Source of the DNA: Palsa-504 sp963789225
GTDB taxonomy: Bacteria; Actinomycetota; Actinomycetes; Streptosporangiales; Streptosporangiaceae
Assembly (NCBI GenBank): GCA_963789225.1
Contig: CAWBKD010000006.1
Location: 62,001 to 126,000 of the forward strand
Length of the DNA stretch: 64,000 nucleotides
Direction of reading: 5' to 3'
Each line of letters opens with the position of its first letter. Within the stretch, counting starts at the first letter, position 1. Shown piece by piece: positions 24,501-32,092 of the stretch. A program made the translations under genes and the position numbers. The notes beneath the pieces were generated by a model. That model had not been told where the DNA came from. It searched no databases and worked only from the letters and a program-made list of their open reading frames with translations.

Positions 24501-25619
24501 GCGACCCTCAACGGACACCCGCTGACTCACCTGGCCGATCCGGTCGGCGGATGGGCGCAGGGTTTCGCCCTCCCTCCGGGCGGCGGCCGCCTGGTCATCA
24601 CCCGCAACGAGACGGCGCGGGACCTGAGCCTCGGTTTCGAGGCCGCCGCTGTCCTGGTCGTCTTCGCGTTCGCCCTGCCTGGCACCAGATCCGCGGTGCC
24701 CGCGCCGGCGCAGGAGCCCAGTCCCGAAGTCCCGCCTGCCCCCACCCGGGGCAGGCGGCGGGACCATGCCCGCGGCCCGCGGCTGCCCCGCCGCCAACGG
24801 CCGCCGCAGCCTGCGTTCCTGACCCCCGCGGCTAGCGAAGCCAGCACCGCGGAGTTCCGTGCCGCCGATCCTCCCGCGGTGGCAGTTCCGGATCCCTATG
24901 CGTTCGCCAATGACACCGCGTACCCCGTCGCGTCCGCGTACGACACCAGCCCCTCGATGAGCGCGATGCCGCTCAGCAGCGTGGGCGTCTCGCCGCGCAC
25001 CGAGGTCAGCGTTCCCGTCTCCAGTAGCGTTCCCGTCTCCAGTAGCGTTCCCGTCTCCAGTAGCGTTCCCGTCTCCAACAGCGGCGCCTCCGTCCCCAGC
25101 AGCGGCGCCTCCGTCCCCAGCAGCGGCGCCTCCGTCCCCAGCAGCGGCGCCTCCGTCCCCAGCAGCGGCGCCTCCGTCCCCAGCAGCGGCGCCTCCGTCC
25201 CCAGCAGCGGCGCCTCCGTCCCCAGCAGCGGCGCCTCCGTCCCCAGCAGCGGCGCCTCCGTCCCCAGCAGCGGCGCCTCCGTCCCCAGCAGCGGCGCCTC
25301 CGTCCCCAGCAGTGCCGCCGTCGGGCCGCCGCCGTCGTCCGAGGCACCTCGGCGTCCGCGCGGCGGCCAGCACGCGGCACGGCACGGGAAGCCACCGCGC
25401 TGGCGAGGCGGCACCGCCAAGCCCGCGGCCAGCCCTCCTGCTGTCACCGAGCCCCCGGCCGCTGCAGATCCGAATCTCGATGAGTTCGCGCAGGATCACA
25501 CCCTTGAATACGGTGACTTCTCCGCCGGGCCCGACGACGGTGACGGGCCCGCCCAGTGGCTGGCCGACCCCACGTCGGCTAGCCAGCGCCCACCGTGGGA
25601 ACTCGGTGACGAGTCATGA
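21585..25619 (+). CDS. Large GT2 glycosyltransferase with membrane domain and repeat tail
   Basis: About 1344 residues. The N-terminal ~260 are a GT-A fold (VVTAVIVAHDGARLLPALIN, VVAVDTGSRDRSG, WLLHDDCEPAPDALEQLLRG with the metal-binding Asp pair, and DIDFCWRVRAAGYEVRVITD). Then come about a dozen transmembrane segments (~280-860), an extracytoplasmic portion and one more helix (~1040). The tail is Pro/Ser-rich and contains four VPVSSS and eleven GASVPSS units. It probably transfers a sugar in envelope glycan assembly. The start is uncertain: TTG 21585 is used here, TTG 21504 is also open. It is coupled to the DUF5719 gene. Confidence 0.85.
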   Translation: MPENAAHLRHVVTAVIVAHDGARLLPALINAVREQTHPVERVVAVDTGSRDRSGATLTELLGPDAVFGMDADTGYGVAISRALQHPAARRPLRRTGTGPETAVEWLWLLHDDCEPAPDALEQLLRGASRGRSTAVVGPKLRDLVDRRVLREAGITPDRAGRSTGIEPGEIDQGQHDGNRPVLAVSSAGMLVRRDVWDQMGGFDADLPLFRDDIDFCWRVRAAGYEVRVITDAVVYHREMSARQIRKAPAAGGRPRMADRRGALYVFAVNLPLRPMITIVSGCVAGSLLRAAYFLITKQQHKAWDQLGALGWLLRHPVKIWRARRRRAPHRKYGWSVLRDQLPGGRTLSRLAESIAALLSSGPGYDTVGGHHAVTDGPDDDMPLPDTDSVARRVLTSPGVLLFAGLTLVTLVAERSLVGSVLSGSGTLAGGALVPPWGGASDLWREYLAGYHPAGIGSTVSAPPYLGVMAVLATALLGKPWLATDVVLLGCVPAAGMAAYWAMRRVTRVLAARVWVAAAYALLPVAMGSVAAGRLGTAVVFILVPLIGITVGRMLTRPPRMARRAAWATGLLVAVAAAFVPLVWPIAVVAALGAAAAWRWLGRATVISAAIVALVPAAALLPWTFRLLTSPAQFFLEAGIQRPGLAVAGLRPESVLLLSPGGPGLPPAWVTGGLVLTAFGALLARRRMVLVQAGWGIALAGLAIALAVSFVRVTPPGGGTKVSAWPGAAMCLAAAGLLVAATPLVESAVRRLAHAKQAVTGRLTSLSSPRILVLAVLAVAASAPVLAAGAWLVTGVRGPIAAAGPQILPPFVAASSSGPNQTRTLVLRPEGGILTYTVLRNTDPVLGEPELTAGAPGTQALDGVVASLDAAASGDEGNTGQVLSEFDIGYVLLPGPVSPSLVHQIDGAAGLMPLTQSSAYDLWEVAGTVARARVLSANGTVVPVPSGPIGVNAVITPETSGTLVLAEAAGGWSATLNGHPLTHLADPVGGWAQGFALPPGGGRLVITRNETARDLSLGFEAAAVLVVFAFALPGTRSAVPAPAQEPSPEVPPAPTRGRRRDHARGPRLPRRQRPPQPAFLTPAASEASTAEFRAADPPAVAVPDPYAFANDTAYPVASAYDTSPSMSAMPLSSVGVSPRTEVSVPVSSSVPVSSSVPVSSSVPVSNSGASVPSSGASVPSSGASVPSSGASVPSSGASVPSSGASVPSSGASVPSSGASVPSSGASVPSSGASVPSSGASVPSSAAVGPPPSSEAPRRPRGGQHAARHGKPPRWRGGTAKPAASPPAVTEPPAAADPNLDEFAQDHTLEYGDFSAGPDDGDGPAQWLADPTSASQRPPWELGDES
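25011..25313 (+). repeat. In-frame tandem repeats (18 bp x4, then 21 bp x11) in the GT2 tail
   Basis: Four 18-bp units (GTTCCCGTCTCCAGTAGC) at 25011-25082 encode VPVSSS, followed by eleven almost identical 21-bp units to 25313 that encode GASVPSS. Both unit lengths are multiples of three, so copy-number change keeps the frame. The near identity at DNA level indicates recent expansion. Confidence 0.9.
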
Positions 25620-27115
25620 GGCCAGTTCGTTTCCTGCCCGCCGGCGTGGTCTTGCTGGCGCTGTGTGTGATTGCTGGTGTCGCCCAACTGGTCAAGCCTG
25701 CCCCGGCCACCACGAGCCAGGTCAGCGCGGCGTCCAGGCAGGTGGCGGTCAGCTCCGCCGTGCGGGCTTGCCCTCCCGCTCAGGGCGGTGGGTCGGCGCA
25801 GGTCGCACTTATCGCGGGATCGCTAGGGTCCCCGGCGACACTTTCGCCGCCGACCGCCGCCGGGTCGGGTCAGGTCGAGCTGGCGCCGCTCCCGCTGGCG
25901 GGAGTCCAGCTGCACGCTGTCAGCCCGATCACCCAGACCGATCCGGGCGCGCTTTCGCTGCTGGCCGTCCCGGCCGCGTCCAGCGTGAGCAAGAAGGGCA
26001 CGACCGTAGCCGAAGGCTGGTCGGTGACCGGGACAGGCGTCATGGCTCCGGCCATGGAGGCCGAGGAGACGGAGAGTTCAGGCCTGTCCAGCGTCCGATG
26101 CAGTGAACCTGGTTCGGATCTCTGGTTCGTCGGGCCGGGACAGCAAAGCGGCGCCTCGCAGATCCAGCTCGACCTCATGAACATCGACGCCCTGGCGGCG
26201 AGCGTAGACGTCAGCGTCATCACCGAGGCCGGGCCGGCCCAGGCCGACGGTGACACTGGGATCACGGTCCCGCCGTACGAGACGGTTACCGAATCCCTGT
26301 CGGCTTTGGGAGCCAGTTCCCCGGTGGTCGCGATCGAGGTGCGGACCAGCATCGGCCGGGTGGCCGCCGACGTCTGGGAGAGCTCCGCCGCCGGGAGTAG
26401 CTGGCTGCCGAGTACAACGGCGCCCTCGACCAGCATGGTGATTCCCGGGGTACCTCCGTCCGGCAGCGAGGCGAAGTTGTTCATCGCGGTCCCCGGCAGC
26501 CTGAGCGCCCGGGTGAACGTCCTCGCGATCACTCCGCAGGGGCTGTACCACCCGTTCGGTACGCAGACGGTTGACGTGCCACCGGATTCGGCCTTCTACG
26601 CGCAACTGTCGCCGCTCGGCGGCTCCGCTGCCGCCCTTGTGCTCACGTCGAACGTGCCGGTCTCGGCCGCCGTCCTGGTTCCGGGTAGCGGCCTAGGCGC
26701 CGTGACCGGGGCCACGGCGCCCATCAGCGAGCAGGCGGTCCTCGCGGGCAACACCACAGGCTCGGGTTCTTCCGCCACGATCGCGTTGTCGGCCCCGGCC
26801 GGGGCGGCTCGTGTTCGCTTGACTGAGATCGCGCTGGCCGCCAGCGGCCATGCGGCCGGACCCAGTGTGAGCCAGATCGTGACGGTCCAGGCCAGGCACA
26901 CGCTGGTGGCGCCGCTGGCCCCACCGAAGGGCAGCAAGAGCGGGGCCGCGTTCGCCGTCGTGATCACCCCGCTGCCCGGCTCCGGGCCGCTGTACGCCGC
27001 TCGAGTAGAGACGCAGGGTCAGAGCACCGTCGCCTCCATCATGCCCGCCATCAGTGCACTGACCACGATCAACCTTCCGCCCGTCCGCAACTCCTATAGC
27101 GCGATATCTCCCTGA
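25616..27115 (+). CDS. DUF5719-family exported protein
   Basis: The 499-residue protein has an N-terminal signal/anchor (RFLPAGVVLLALCVIAGVAQ) and a Ser/Ala/Val-rich beta-type ectodomain. Repeated motifs resemble those of DUF5719 proteins, for example DLWFVGPGQQSGASQIQLDL, IDALAASVDVSVITEAGPAQ and LFIAVPGSLSARVNVLAITP. Its ATG overlaps the GT2 stop (ATGA), so the two are coupled. This order (GT2, then DUF5719) is the usual one downstream of whiB in actinobacteria. Function unknown; a partner of the glycosyltransferase is plausible. Confidence 0.82.
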   Translation: MRPVRFLPAGVVLLALCVIAGVAQLVKPAPATTSQVSAASRQVAVSSAVRACPPAQGGGSAQVALIAGSLGSPATLSPPTAAGSGQVELAPLPLAGVQLHAVSPITQTDPGALSLLAVPAASSVSKKGTTVAEGWSVTGTGVMAPAMEAEETESSGLSSVRCSEPGSDLWFVGPGQQSGASQIQLDLMNIDALAASVDVSVITEAGPAQADGDTGITVPPYETVTESLSALGASSPVVAIEVRTSIGRVAADVWESSAAGSSWLPSTTAPSTSMVIPGVPPSGSEAKLFIAVPGSLSARVNVLAITPQGLYHPFGTQTVDVPPDSAFYAQLSPLGGSAAALVLTSNVPVSAAVLVPGSGLGAVTGATAPISEQAVLAGNTTGSGSSATIALSAPAGAARVRLTEIALAASGHAAGPSVSQIVTVQARHTLVAPLAPPKGSKSGAAFAVVITPLPGSGPLYAARVETQGQSTVASIMPAISALTTINLPPVRNSYSAISP

Positions 27116-27445
27116 AATCCGCGTCCGCAACGAATTGTCGAGATCCCGATAATCTATAAGCAGTCCATCGCTGCCTCCACAGCAATGTCGACGCCGTCTT
27201 GTGCGGCCTCGCCAGCTAGCTTAGCTTTGTCTCGAATACCTCGTTTGTGCAGGCCGGAGACCTAGAACAAGGCGTCCGTAGCGGGCATAAAGGTACGTAT
27301 AAGACATCACTGGCTATTGCTGGAAAATCCCGGAAAGTAAAATGCGCGACATCCGGATCGTATTATCTGTCGGCCAGCAGAAAATCTCGCTGAAATGGCA
27401 TCACGGGTATAGACATTAGCGATTTAAGTGACTACCGTGACCCAC
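27116..27445. other. AT-richer intergenic region before the surface-protein genes
   Basis: These ~330 bp are markedly less GC-rich than the flanks and hold no convincing gene. -10-like hexamers occur (TATAAG near 27155 and 27298, TATTAT at about 27360), but I see no well-spaced -35. It marks the point where the conserved gene order is interrupted and probably contains the promoter of the following low-complexity gene. Confidence 0.5.
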
Positions 27446-29434
27446 ATGAAGGGCTGGTGCCTGTCAGCCCTGAAGGTGCTTTTGTACACCGTCGGGGCGG
27501 CATTTGGCGGCCTGTGCATCCTAGTGGGCATAGGCCTGCTGGCTGCTACGCCCGCTGCGGCCGCCACCGTCCTGCCCAATTCCGGGCCACCAGGCCCGGC
27601 CCTGCCTTCCGTGACCAGCGCCGTCACCAGTGCGGTCGGTACCGTGGCCGGCACGGCCAGCACGGCGGCCAGCACCGCGACGACTGCCGCGACCGGAACG
27701 GCCAGCACGGTGACCGGAACGGCCGGCACCGCGACGAACGCCGTAACCGGAACCGCCAGCACGGCGGCCAGCACCGCGACGAGCGCCACGACGGGGACCG
27801 CGACCAGCGCGGCGAGCCCGGCGGCCCTGACCACTCCAGCGTCCTCGACGGTCTCGCAGGTCACCCCGGCCGCCCCCGCGGCCAGCGCTGTGACGAGCAC
27901 CGTCAACAGCGCGACCTCCATGGCCGCCCCCGCAGCCAGCGCCGTGACGAGCACCGTCAACAGCGCGGCCTCGGCAGCCGCCCCCGCGACCAGCACAGTG
28001 ACCAATGCCGTGACCAGCACGACTTCGGCGGCCGCCCCAGCGGCCAGCAGCGTGACCAATGGCGTGACCAGCACGACTTCGGCGGCCAGCACGGCGGCCA
28101 CGAGCGCGGCGAGCACCGTGACCAACGCGACGACCAGCACGACTTCGGCGGCCAGCACGGCGGCCATGAGCGCGGCGAACATCGTGACCGGTGCCGTGAC
28201 AAGCGCCGCCTCGGCGGCCAGTACGGTCACCGATAGCGTGACCAGCACCGCGGGCACGGTCAGTGCCGCGGCCGACACGGTGACCGGTTCGGTGGCCGGT
28301 GCCGTGGCGGCGGTGGCCGGGCCGGTGGCCAGCACGAGCCCGGCGGCCGGCAGCGTGGTCGGCCCGGTGGCCGCCACCCTGACCGGCACGGTAACCGGCG
28401 TGGCGAACACCGCCGGCTCGGCGGTAACCGGGCTGATCGGCCCGGTGCCCGCCACCCTGACCGGGACCGTGACCGGCATCCTGACCGGGACCGTGACCGG
28501 CACCGTGACTGGTACCGTGACCGCGGTGACCGGGACGGTGACCGCGGTGGCGGGGGATGCCGGGTCGGTGGTGCAGGCGGCGGGTTCGGCGGTCGCCCAG
28601 CTGGTCTCGACGGTGACCGGCACGGTGACCGCGGTGACCTCCCCGGTCCTGGGCACCGAGCCGGGCACCGGCTCATCCACCGGGACCGGCTCCACCGGGA
28701 CCGGCTCCTCGACCGGGTCGGGCTCCTCGACCGGGTCGGGCTCCTCCTCCGGCACCGGGTCTTCGTCCGGGTCGGGCTCCTCCTCCGGCACCGGGTCTTC
28801 GTCCGGGTCGGGCTCCTCCTCCGGCACCGGGTCTTCGTCCGGGTCGGGCTCCTCCTCCGGCACCGGGTCTTCGTCCGGGTCGGGCTCCTCCTCCGGCACC
28901 GGGTCTTCGTCCGGGTCGGGCTCCTCGTCCGGGTCGGGTACCGGCTCGGCGCCGGGCACTGGCACGGGCGCTGGCTCTGGTTCGGCGCCGGGCACTGGCG
29001 CTGGGTCCGGGCCGGGTCCGGTGCCCGGGGTTGGGCCGGCGGCGGGTAGCGGTCCGGCGCCGGTGCTGCCGGTGCTGCCGATCCTGCCGGTGCTGCCGGG
29101 GTCCGGTGCCCCGGCCGGCGCGGGTGCGGGCACGGGTGCGGGGGCCGGGCTGGCGGGCTCGGGTGCCGTGGTGCCGGGCCTGCCGGCCGCCCCGCCGCTG
29201 CCCCTGCCGGCCGCCCCGGCCGCCCCGGCGCCGGCGGCGCCGGGCGGGTCGGGTGGCGGGTCGGGTGACAGTTTCGCGCCGGGGTCCCAGCTGGGGCCGG
29301 GCGGTGCGGGCGCGGCCGGGCTGGCCGTGCTGATCGTGGCGTGCCTGGCCGTGCCGGGCATCGCGCGCAGGCGTTTCGGGGCGGCTGTCCCGTCCACGGC
29401 CGCCGTGCTCTCGGTGATTGAGGTGCCGGGCTAG
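27446..29434 (+). CDS. Exported low-complexity Ala/Thr/Ser and Gly/Ser-rich surface protein
   Basis: The ~662-residue protein starts MKGWCLSALKVLLYTVGAAF, a signal peptide ending near ATPAAAA. Residues ~50-420 are almost only Ala, Thr, Ser, Val and Gly in irregular short repeats (VTSTTSAAA, VTGTVTG). Residues ~425-500 are a Gly/Ser/Thr stretch with five identical 12-residue units, then a Pro/Gly/Ala region. The end has a hydrophobic helix (AAGLAVLIVACLAVPGIA) and RRRF, a likely stop-transfer anchor. No LPxTG is present. No catalytic domain is visible. It may be a glycosylated stalk or spore/hyphal surface protein (inference). The start may instead be GTG 27428. Confidence 0.65.
   Translation: MKGWCLSALKVLLYTVGAAFGGLCILVGIGLLAATPAAAATVLPNSGPPGPALPSVTSAVTSAVGTVAGTASTAASTATTAATGTASTVTGTAGTATNAVTGTASTAASTATSATTGTATSAASPAALTTPASSTVSQVTPAAPAASAVTSTVNSATSMAAPAASAVTSTVNSAASAAAPATSTVTNAVTSTTSAAAPAASSVTNGVTSTTSAASTAATSAASTVTNATTSTTSAASTAAMSAANIVTGAVTSAASAASTVTDSVTSTAGTVSAAADTVTGSVAGAVAAVAGPVASTSPAAGSVVGPVAATLTGTVTGVANTAGSAVTGLIGPVPATLTGTVTGILTGTVTGTVTGTVTAVTGTVTAVAGDAGSVVQAAGSAVAQLVSTVTGTVTAVTSPVLGTEPGTGSSTGTGSTGTGSSTGSGSSTGSGSSSGTGSSSGSGSSSGTGSSSGSGSSSGTGSSSGSGSSSGTGSSSGSGSSSGTGSSSGSGSSSGSGTGSAPGTGTGAGSGSAPGTGAGSGPGPVPGVGPAAGSGPAPVLPVLPILPVLPGSGAPAGAGAGTGAGAGLAGSGAVVPGLPAAPPLPLPAAPAAPAPAAPGGSGGGSGDSFAPGSQLGPGGAGAAGLAVLIVACLAVPGIARRRFGAAVPSTAAVLSVIEVPG
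28739..28918 (+). repeat. 36-bp tandem repeat, five copies
   Basis: Five consecutive identical 36-bp units (each beginning GGCTCCTCCTCCGGCACCGG) encode a 12-residue Gly/Ser/Thr unit within the surface protein. The identity at DNA level suggests recent expansion or gene conversion, and the unit length keeps the frame. Confidence 0.9.
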
Positions 29435-29560
29435 CAGCAGGGGGCTTTAGCCCTGTTGGCTGCGTGACCCGCCCGGGCGGGCCCGTCCCCCGGTCCGGGC
29501 GGCGCAAGTCCCATCCGGATTCTTCACCTCGATCATCATCGTTCAGGAGAGTGCATCACC

Positions 29561-31157
29561 ATGAGTAAGATCTTCGCGCGCCTTGCGGCTGTGGCCGCCG
29601 GGCTGATCGCCCCCGCGGTGCTGGCCACCGCGGCGCTGGCGGGCACGTGCCCGCCGCAGTCGCACGGCCCGGACTTCGGCCCGGCCGTCGCCGACTGGCA
29701 CCCCGGGCTGCACAGCCCCTACACCGACGGCACCTTCGGCGCCTTCGGCCACGGCACCTTCACCCCCGGCCACGGCACCGAGCACGGCACCGGCCACGGC
29801 ACGAACCACGGCACCGGCCACGGCACCGAGCACGGCACCGGCCACGGCACGAACCACGGCACCGAGCACGGCACCGGCCACGGCACGGAGCACGGCACCG
29901 GCCGCGGCACCGAGCACGACACCGGGCACGGCACGAACCACGGCACCGGCCACGGCACCGGCCACGGCACCGAGCACGGGACCGGCGGGCACGGCACGAA
30001 CCACGGGACCAGCGGTTCCGGGCACGGTCGTAACCACGGCACCGGCGGGACCGGCACCGGCAGCGGTTCTGGCGGGTCCGGCAGCGGTTCCGGCGGGTCC
30101 GGGACCGGCAGCGGTTCTGGCGGGACCGGCACCGGCAGCGGTTCTGGCGGGTCCGGCGGCGGCGGGACCGGCACCGGCAGCGGCGGGTCGAGCGGTTCTG
30201 GCGGTACCGGCACCGGGTCTGGCGGCACCGGGACCGGCACTGGCACCGGCGGGTCTGGCGGGTCCGGCGGCACCGGCAGCGGCGGGTCGGGCGGGTCTGG
30301 CGGCACCGGCACCGGGTCCGGCGGCACCGGGACCGGCAGCGGCAGCGGGAGCGGGTCTGGCGGGTCCGGCGGTAACGGCACCAGCAGCAGCGGGACCGGC
30401 GGGAACGGGTCGCTGATCACCGTCAACGCGGGCGCCACCGGCACCACCAGCACCGGCACCAACGGGTCGCTGGTCACCGTGAACGCGGCCCTGCCGTCGG
30501 CGGGGTCGCTGGTCTGGCGGCACCGGCGCCGTCACCACCGGCACCGGCAGCACTGGCACCACCGGCACCGGCAGCACTGGCACCACCGGGAACGGGTCGC
30601 TGGTCACCGTCAATGCGGGCGGCTTGCCGTCGGCGGGGTCGCTGGTCTCGGCCGGCACCGGCGCCGTCACCAGCGGCACCGGCACCACCGGGAACGGATC
30701 GCTGGTCACCGTCAATGCGGGCGGCCTGCCGTCGGCCGGGTCGCTGGTCTCGGCCGGCACCGGCGCGGTCACCACCGGCACCGGGACCGTCTCCACCGGA
30801 ACCACCGGAATTACCGGGTCCCTGCTCACGGTCAACACGGGCAGCGCCCCTGCGGCCGGATCGCTGATCTCGGTCAACGGCACTGGCACGGTCACCGCGC
30901 CCGCCACCACCGGGACGGCCTCCACCACCGCCTCCGCCGGCACCGGCACGAACGGGACTCTGGTCGCGGTCAACGCCACCGGGCTGCCCTCGACCAGCGT
31001 GCCCCAGTCCGGGTCCGTGGCCCAGGTCAACGGCACCAGCACCACCGGCTCGCTGGCCACTGTCAACGCGGGCAGCGCCCCGCAGCCTGGCTCGCCCAAC
31101 TCCGGCCCCGGCCTCGTGGGTACCGTCCAGGGCGTCACCGGCGGCCTGGGCTTGTGA
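29561..31157 (+). CDS. Secreted His-rich repeat protein with a 2-nt frameshift
   Basis: From ATG 29561 (CAGGAGAG upstream) a signal peptide (SKIFARLAAVAAGLIAPAVL, then ALAG) precedes a His-rich block (~65-145) of GHGT/EHGT/NHGT tetrapeptides with a His at almost every fourth residue. A Gly/Ser/Thr block (~150-285) follows, then a repeat with core NGSLVTVNAG.LPSAGSLVSA. Near 30515 two bases are missing compared with the sibling repeats (GGTCTGGCGG versus GGTCTCGGCCGG). The original frame then becomes Arg/His-rich nonsense to 31195, while the repeat pattern continues perfectly in another frame to the TGA at 31157. The likely intact product has ~532 residues. It may bind metal through the His block (inference). 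Confidence 0.6.
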
Positions 31158-31201
31158 CAGGCACGCGGGCACCTAGCCCGCGGAGGGTGAGGTAACACCG
31201 A

Positions 31202-31248
31202 GGGCGTGCCCCGGCCAGGCGGACGGGAGCCAGGCCGGGGGCACGCCC
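31202..31248 (+). terminator. Strong hairpin after the His-rich gene
   Basis: GGGCGTGCCCCGGCC (31202-31216) pairs with GGCCGGGGGCACGCCC (31233-31248) with a single bulge, 45 bp after the corrected stop at 31157. It lies between this gene and the converging metallopeptidase-like gene and is probably a terminator. Confidence 0.65.
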
Positions 31249-31270
31249 CAGGACCAGCCAAACCGAGCAA

Positions 31271-31324
31271 CAAGACGGAACCAACAAGCAAGACGGAACC
31301 AACAAGCAAGACGGAACCAACAAG
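31271..31324. repeat. 18-bp tandem repeat, three copies
   Basis: CAAGACGGAACCAACAAG is repeated exactly three times, followed by a partial fourth unit (CAAGAAG). It is intergenic, A-rich and Lys/Asn-coding in style, unlike its surroundings. Role unknown. Confidence 0.85.
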
Positions 31325-31412
31325 CAAGAAGAGGGTGACGCTACAGGTCACACGCACCGCGGCACCACACAAAACATGAAGAGCCGAGAAACGACCGCAG
31401 GCACGGTCGGTA

Positions 31413-31889
31413 TCAGTCGAGGTCGCCGTAGCCCGGATCGATGACTTCCGGGTCGACCCCGAGTATCTCGGCGAATTCTTCGACCACCACGTCGAAGACG
31501 AGTTCACTCAGTTCTTCCTCGTCCTCGGCCCGTGCGAGCAACGGTCGCCGGAACAGGACGATGCGAGGTCCCGTTGCGGGGTTCCCCGGATCGCTGGTAT
31601 CCGGGGAACCGCGGACGATGCGGGCGAGCGGTATGCCGTCCTCGCCGATGGTGTCGAAGTCGGGGACCTCCTGGACCGCGAACTCCACGTCGGAAAGCTC
31701 GGTCTCCCAGCGCGGCTCGAGCCGCGCGACGGCCTCCAGGACAATGTCGTCGAACTGCTGTGACCGGCTCCGGTACAGCGGAACTCCGGGCGGGACGAGC
31801 CTGCCGCGCAGCCCGCGCCCGTGGCGGTCACGACGTCGCGGCCGGGCGCCGGAGGCTGGCCGGGAACCGCCGTCCTCGCTGGTCTGCAC
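31413..31889 (-). CDS. Metallopeptidase-family (zincin_1-like) protein lacking HExxH
   Basis: The 158-residue protein has a basic N-terminus (PRRRDRHGRGLRGRLVPPGV), then RSQQFDDIVLEAVARLEPRW and a C-terminal LVFDVVVEEFAEILGVDPE. This matches the Rv3259-type 'metallopeptidase family', but where a zinc site HExxH would stand the sequence is VEEFAEIL, so proteolysis is unlikely. It is divergent from the DUF3499 gene, as in other actinobacteria. I chose GTG 31889 because family members start shortly before the basic region. Confidence 0.75.
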   Translation of the reverse strand: MQTSEDGGSRPASGARPRRRDRHGRGLRGRLVPPGVPLYRSRSQQFDDIVLEAVARLEPRWETELSDVEFAVQEVPDFDTIGEDGIPLARIVRGSPDTSDPGNPATGPRIVLFRRPLLARAEDEEELSELVFDVVVEEFAEILGVDPEVIDPGYGDLD

Positions 31890-32092
31890 AGTTACCGAGC
31901 GTATCGCGTCGTGCCGCTGGCCGGCACACCCGCGCTGACTCGGAGCAACACGCGCAAAGCACGACACGAAAATGGTGCCGGCTCCTCGGTGATGGCGTTA
32001 CCGCCCCCGGGCGGATAGCGTCACCGTTATATCCGATGCCGTCCCAAGGGTTCCGGGACGCGGTCTCCAGCGCGACGTGAGCGAGGTGGCTG

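Noticed and set aside
25083..25313. CRISPR array
   Set aside because: Units are contiguous 21-bp coding repeats without spacers.
27424..29397. Long minus-strand frame with Pro/Asp/Glu repeats (PVPEEEPDPDED)
   Set aside because: It mirrors the 36-bp repeats of the plus-strand gene; the plus strand has a signal peptide and C-terminal anchor, the minus frame has neither nor a ribosome site.
30530..31195. Arg/His/Trp-rich C-terminus of the uncorrected His-rich protein frame
   Set aside because: It is the out-of-frame reading of Gly/Thr/Ser repeats; the repeat pattern continues in another frame.
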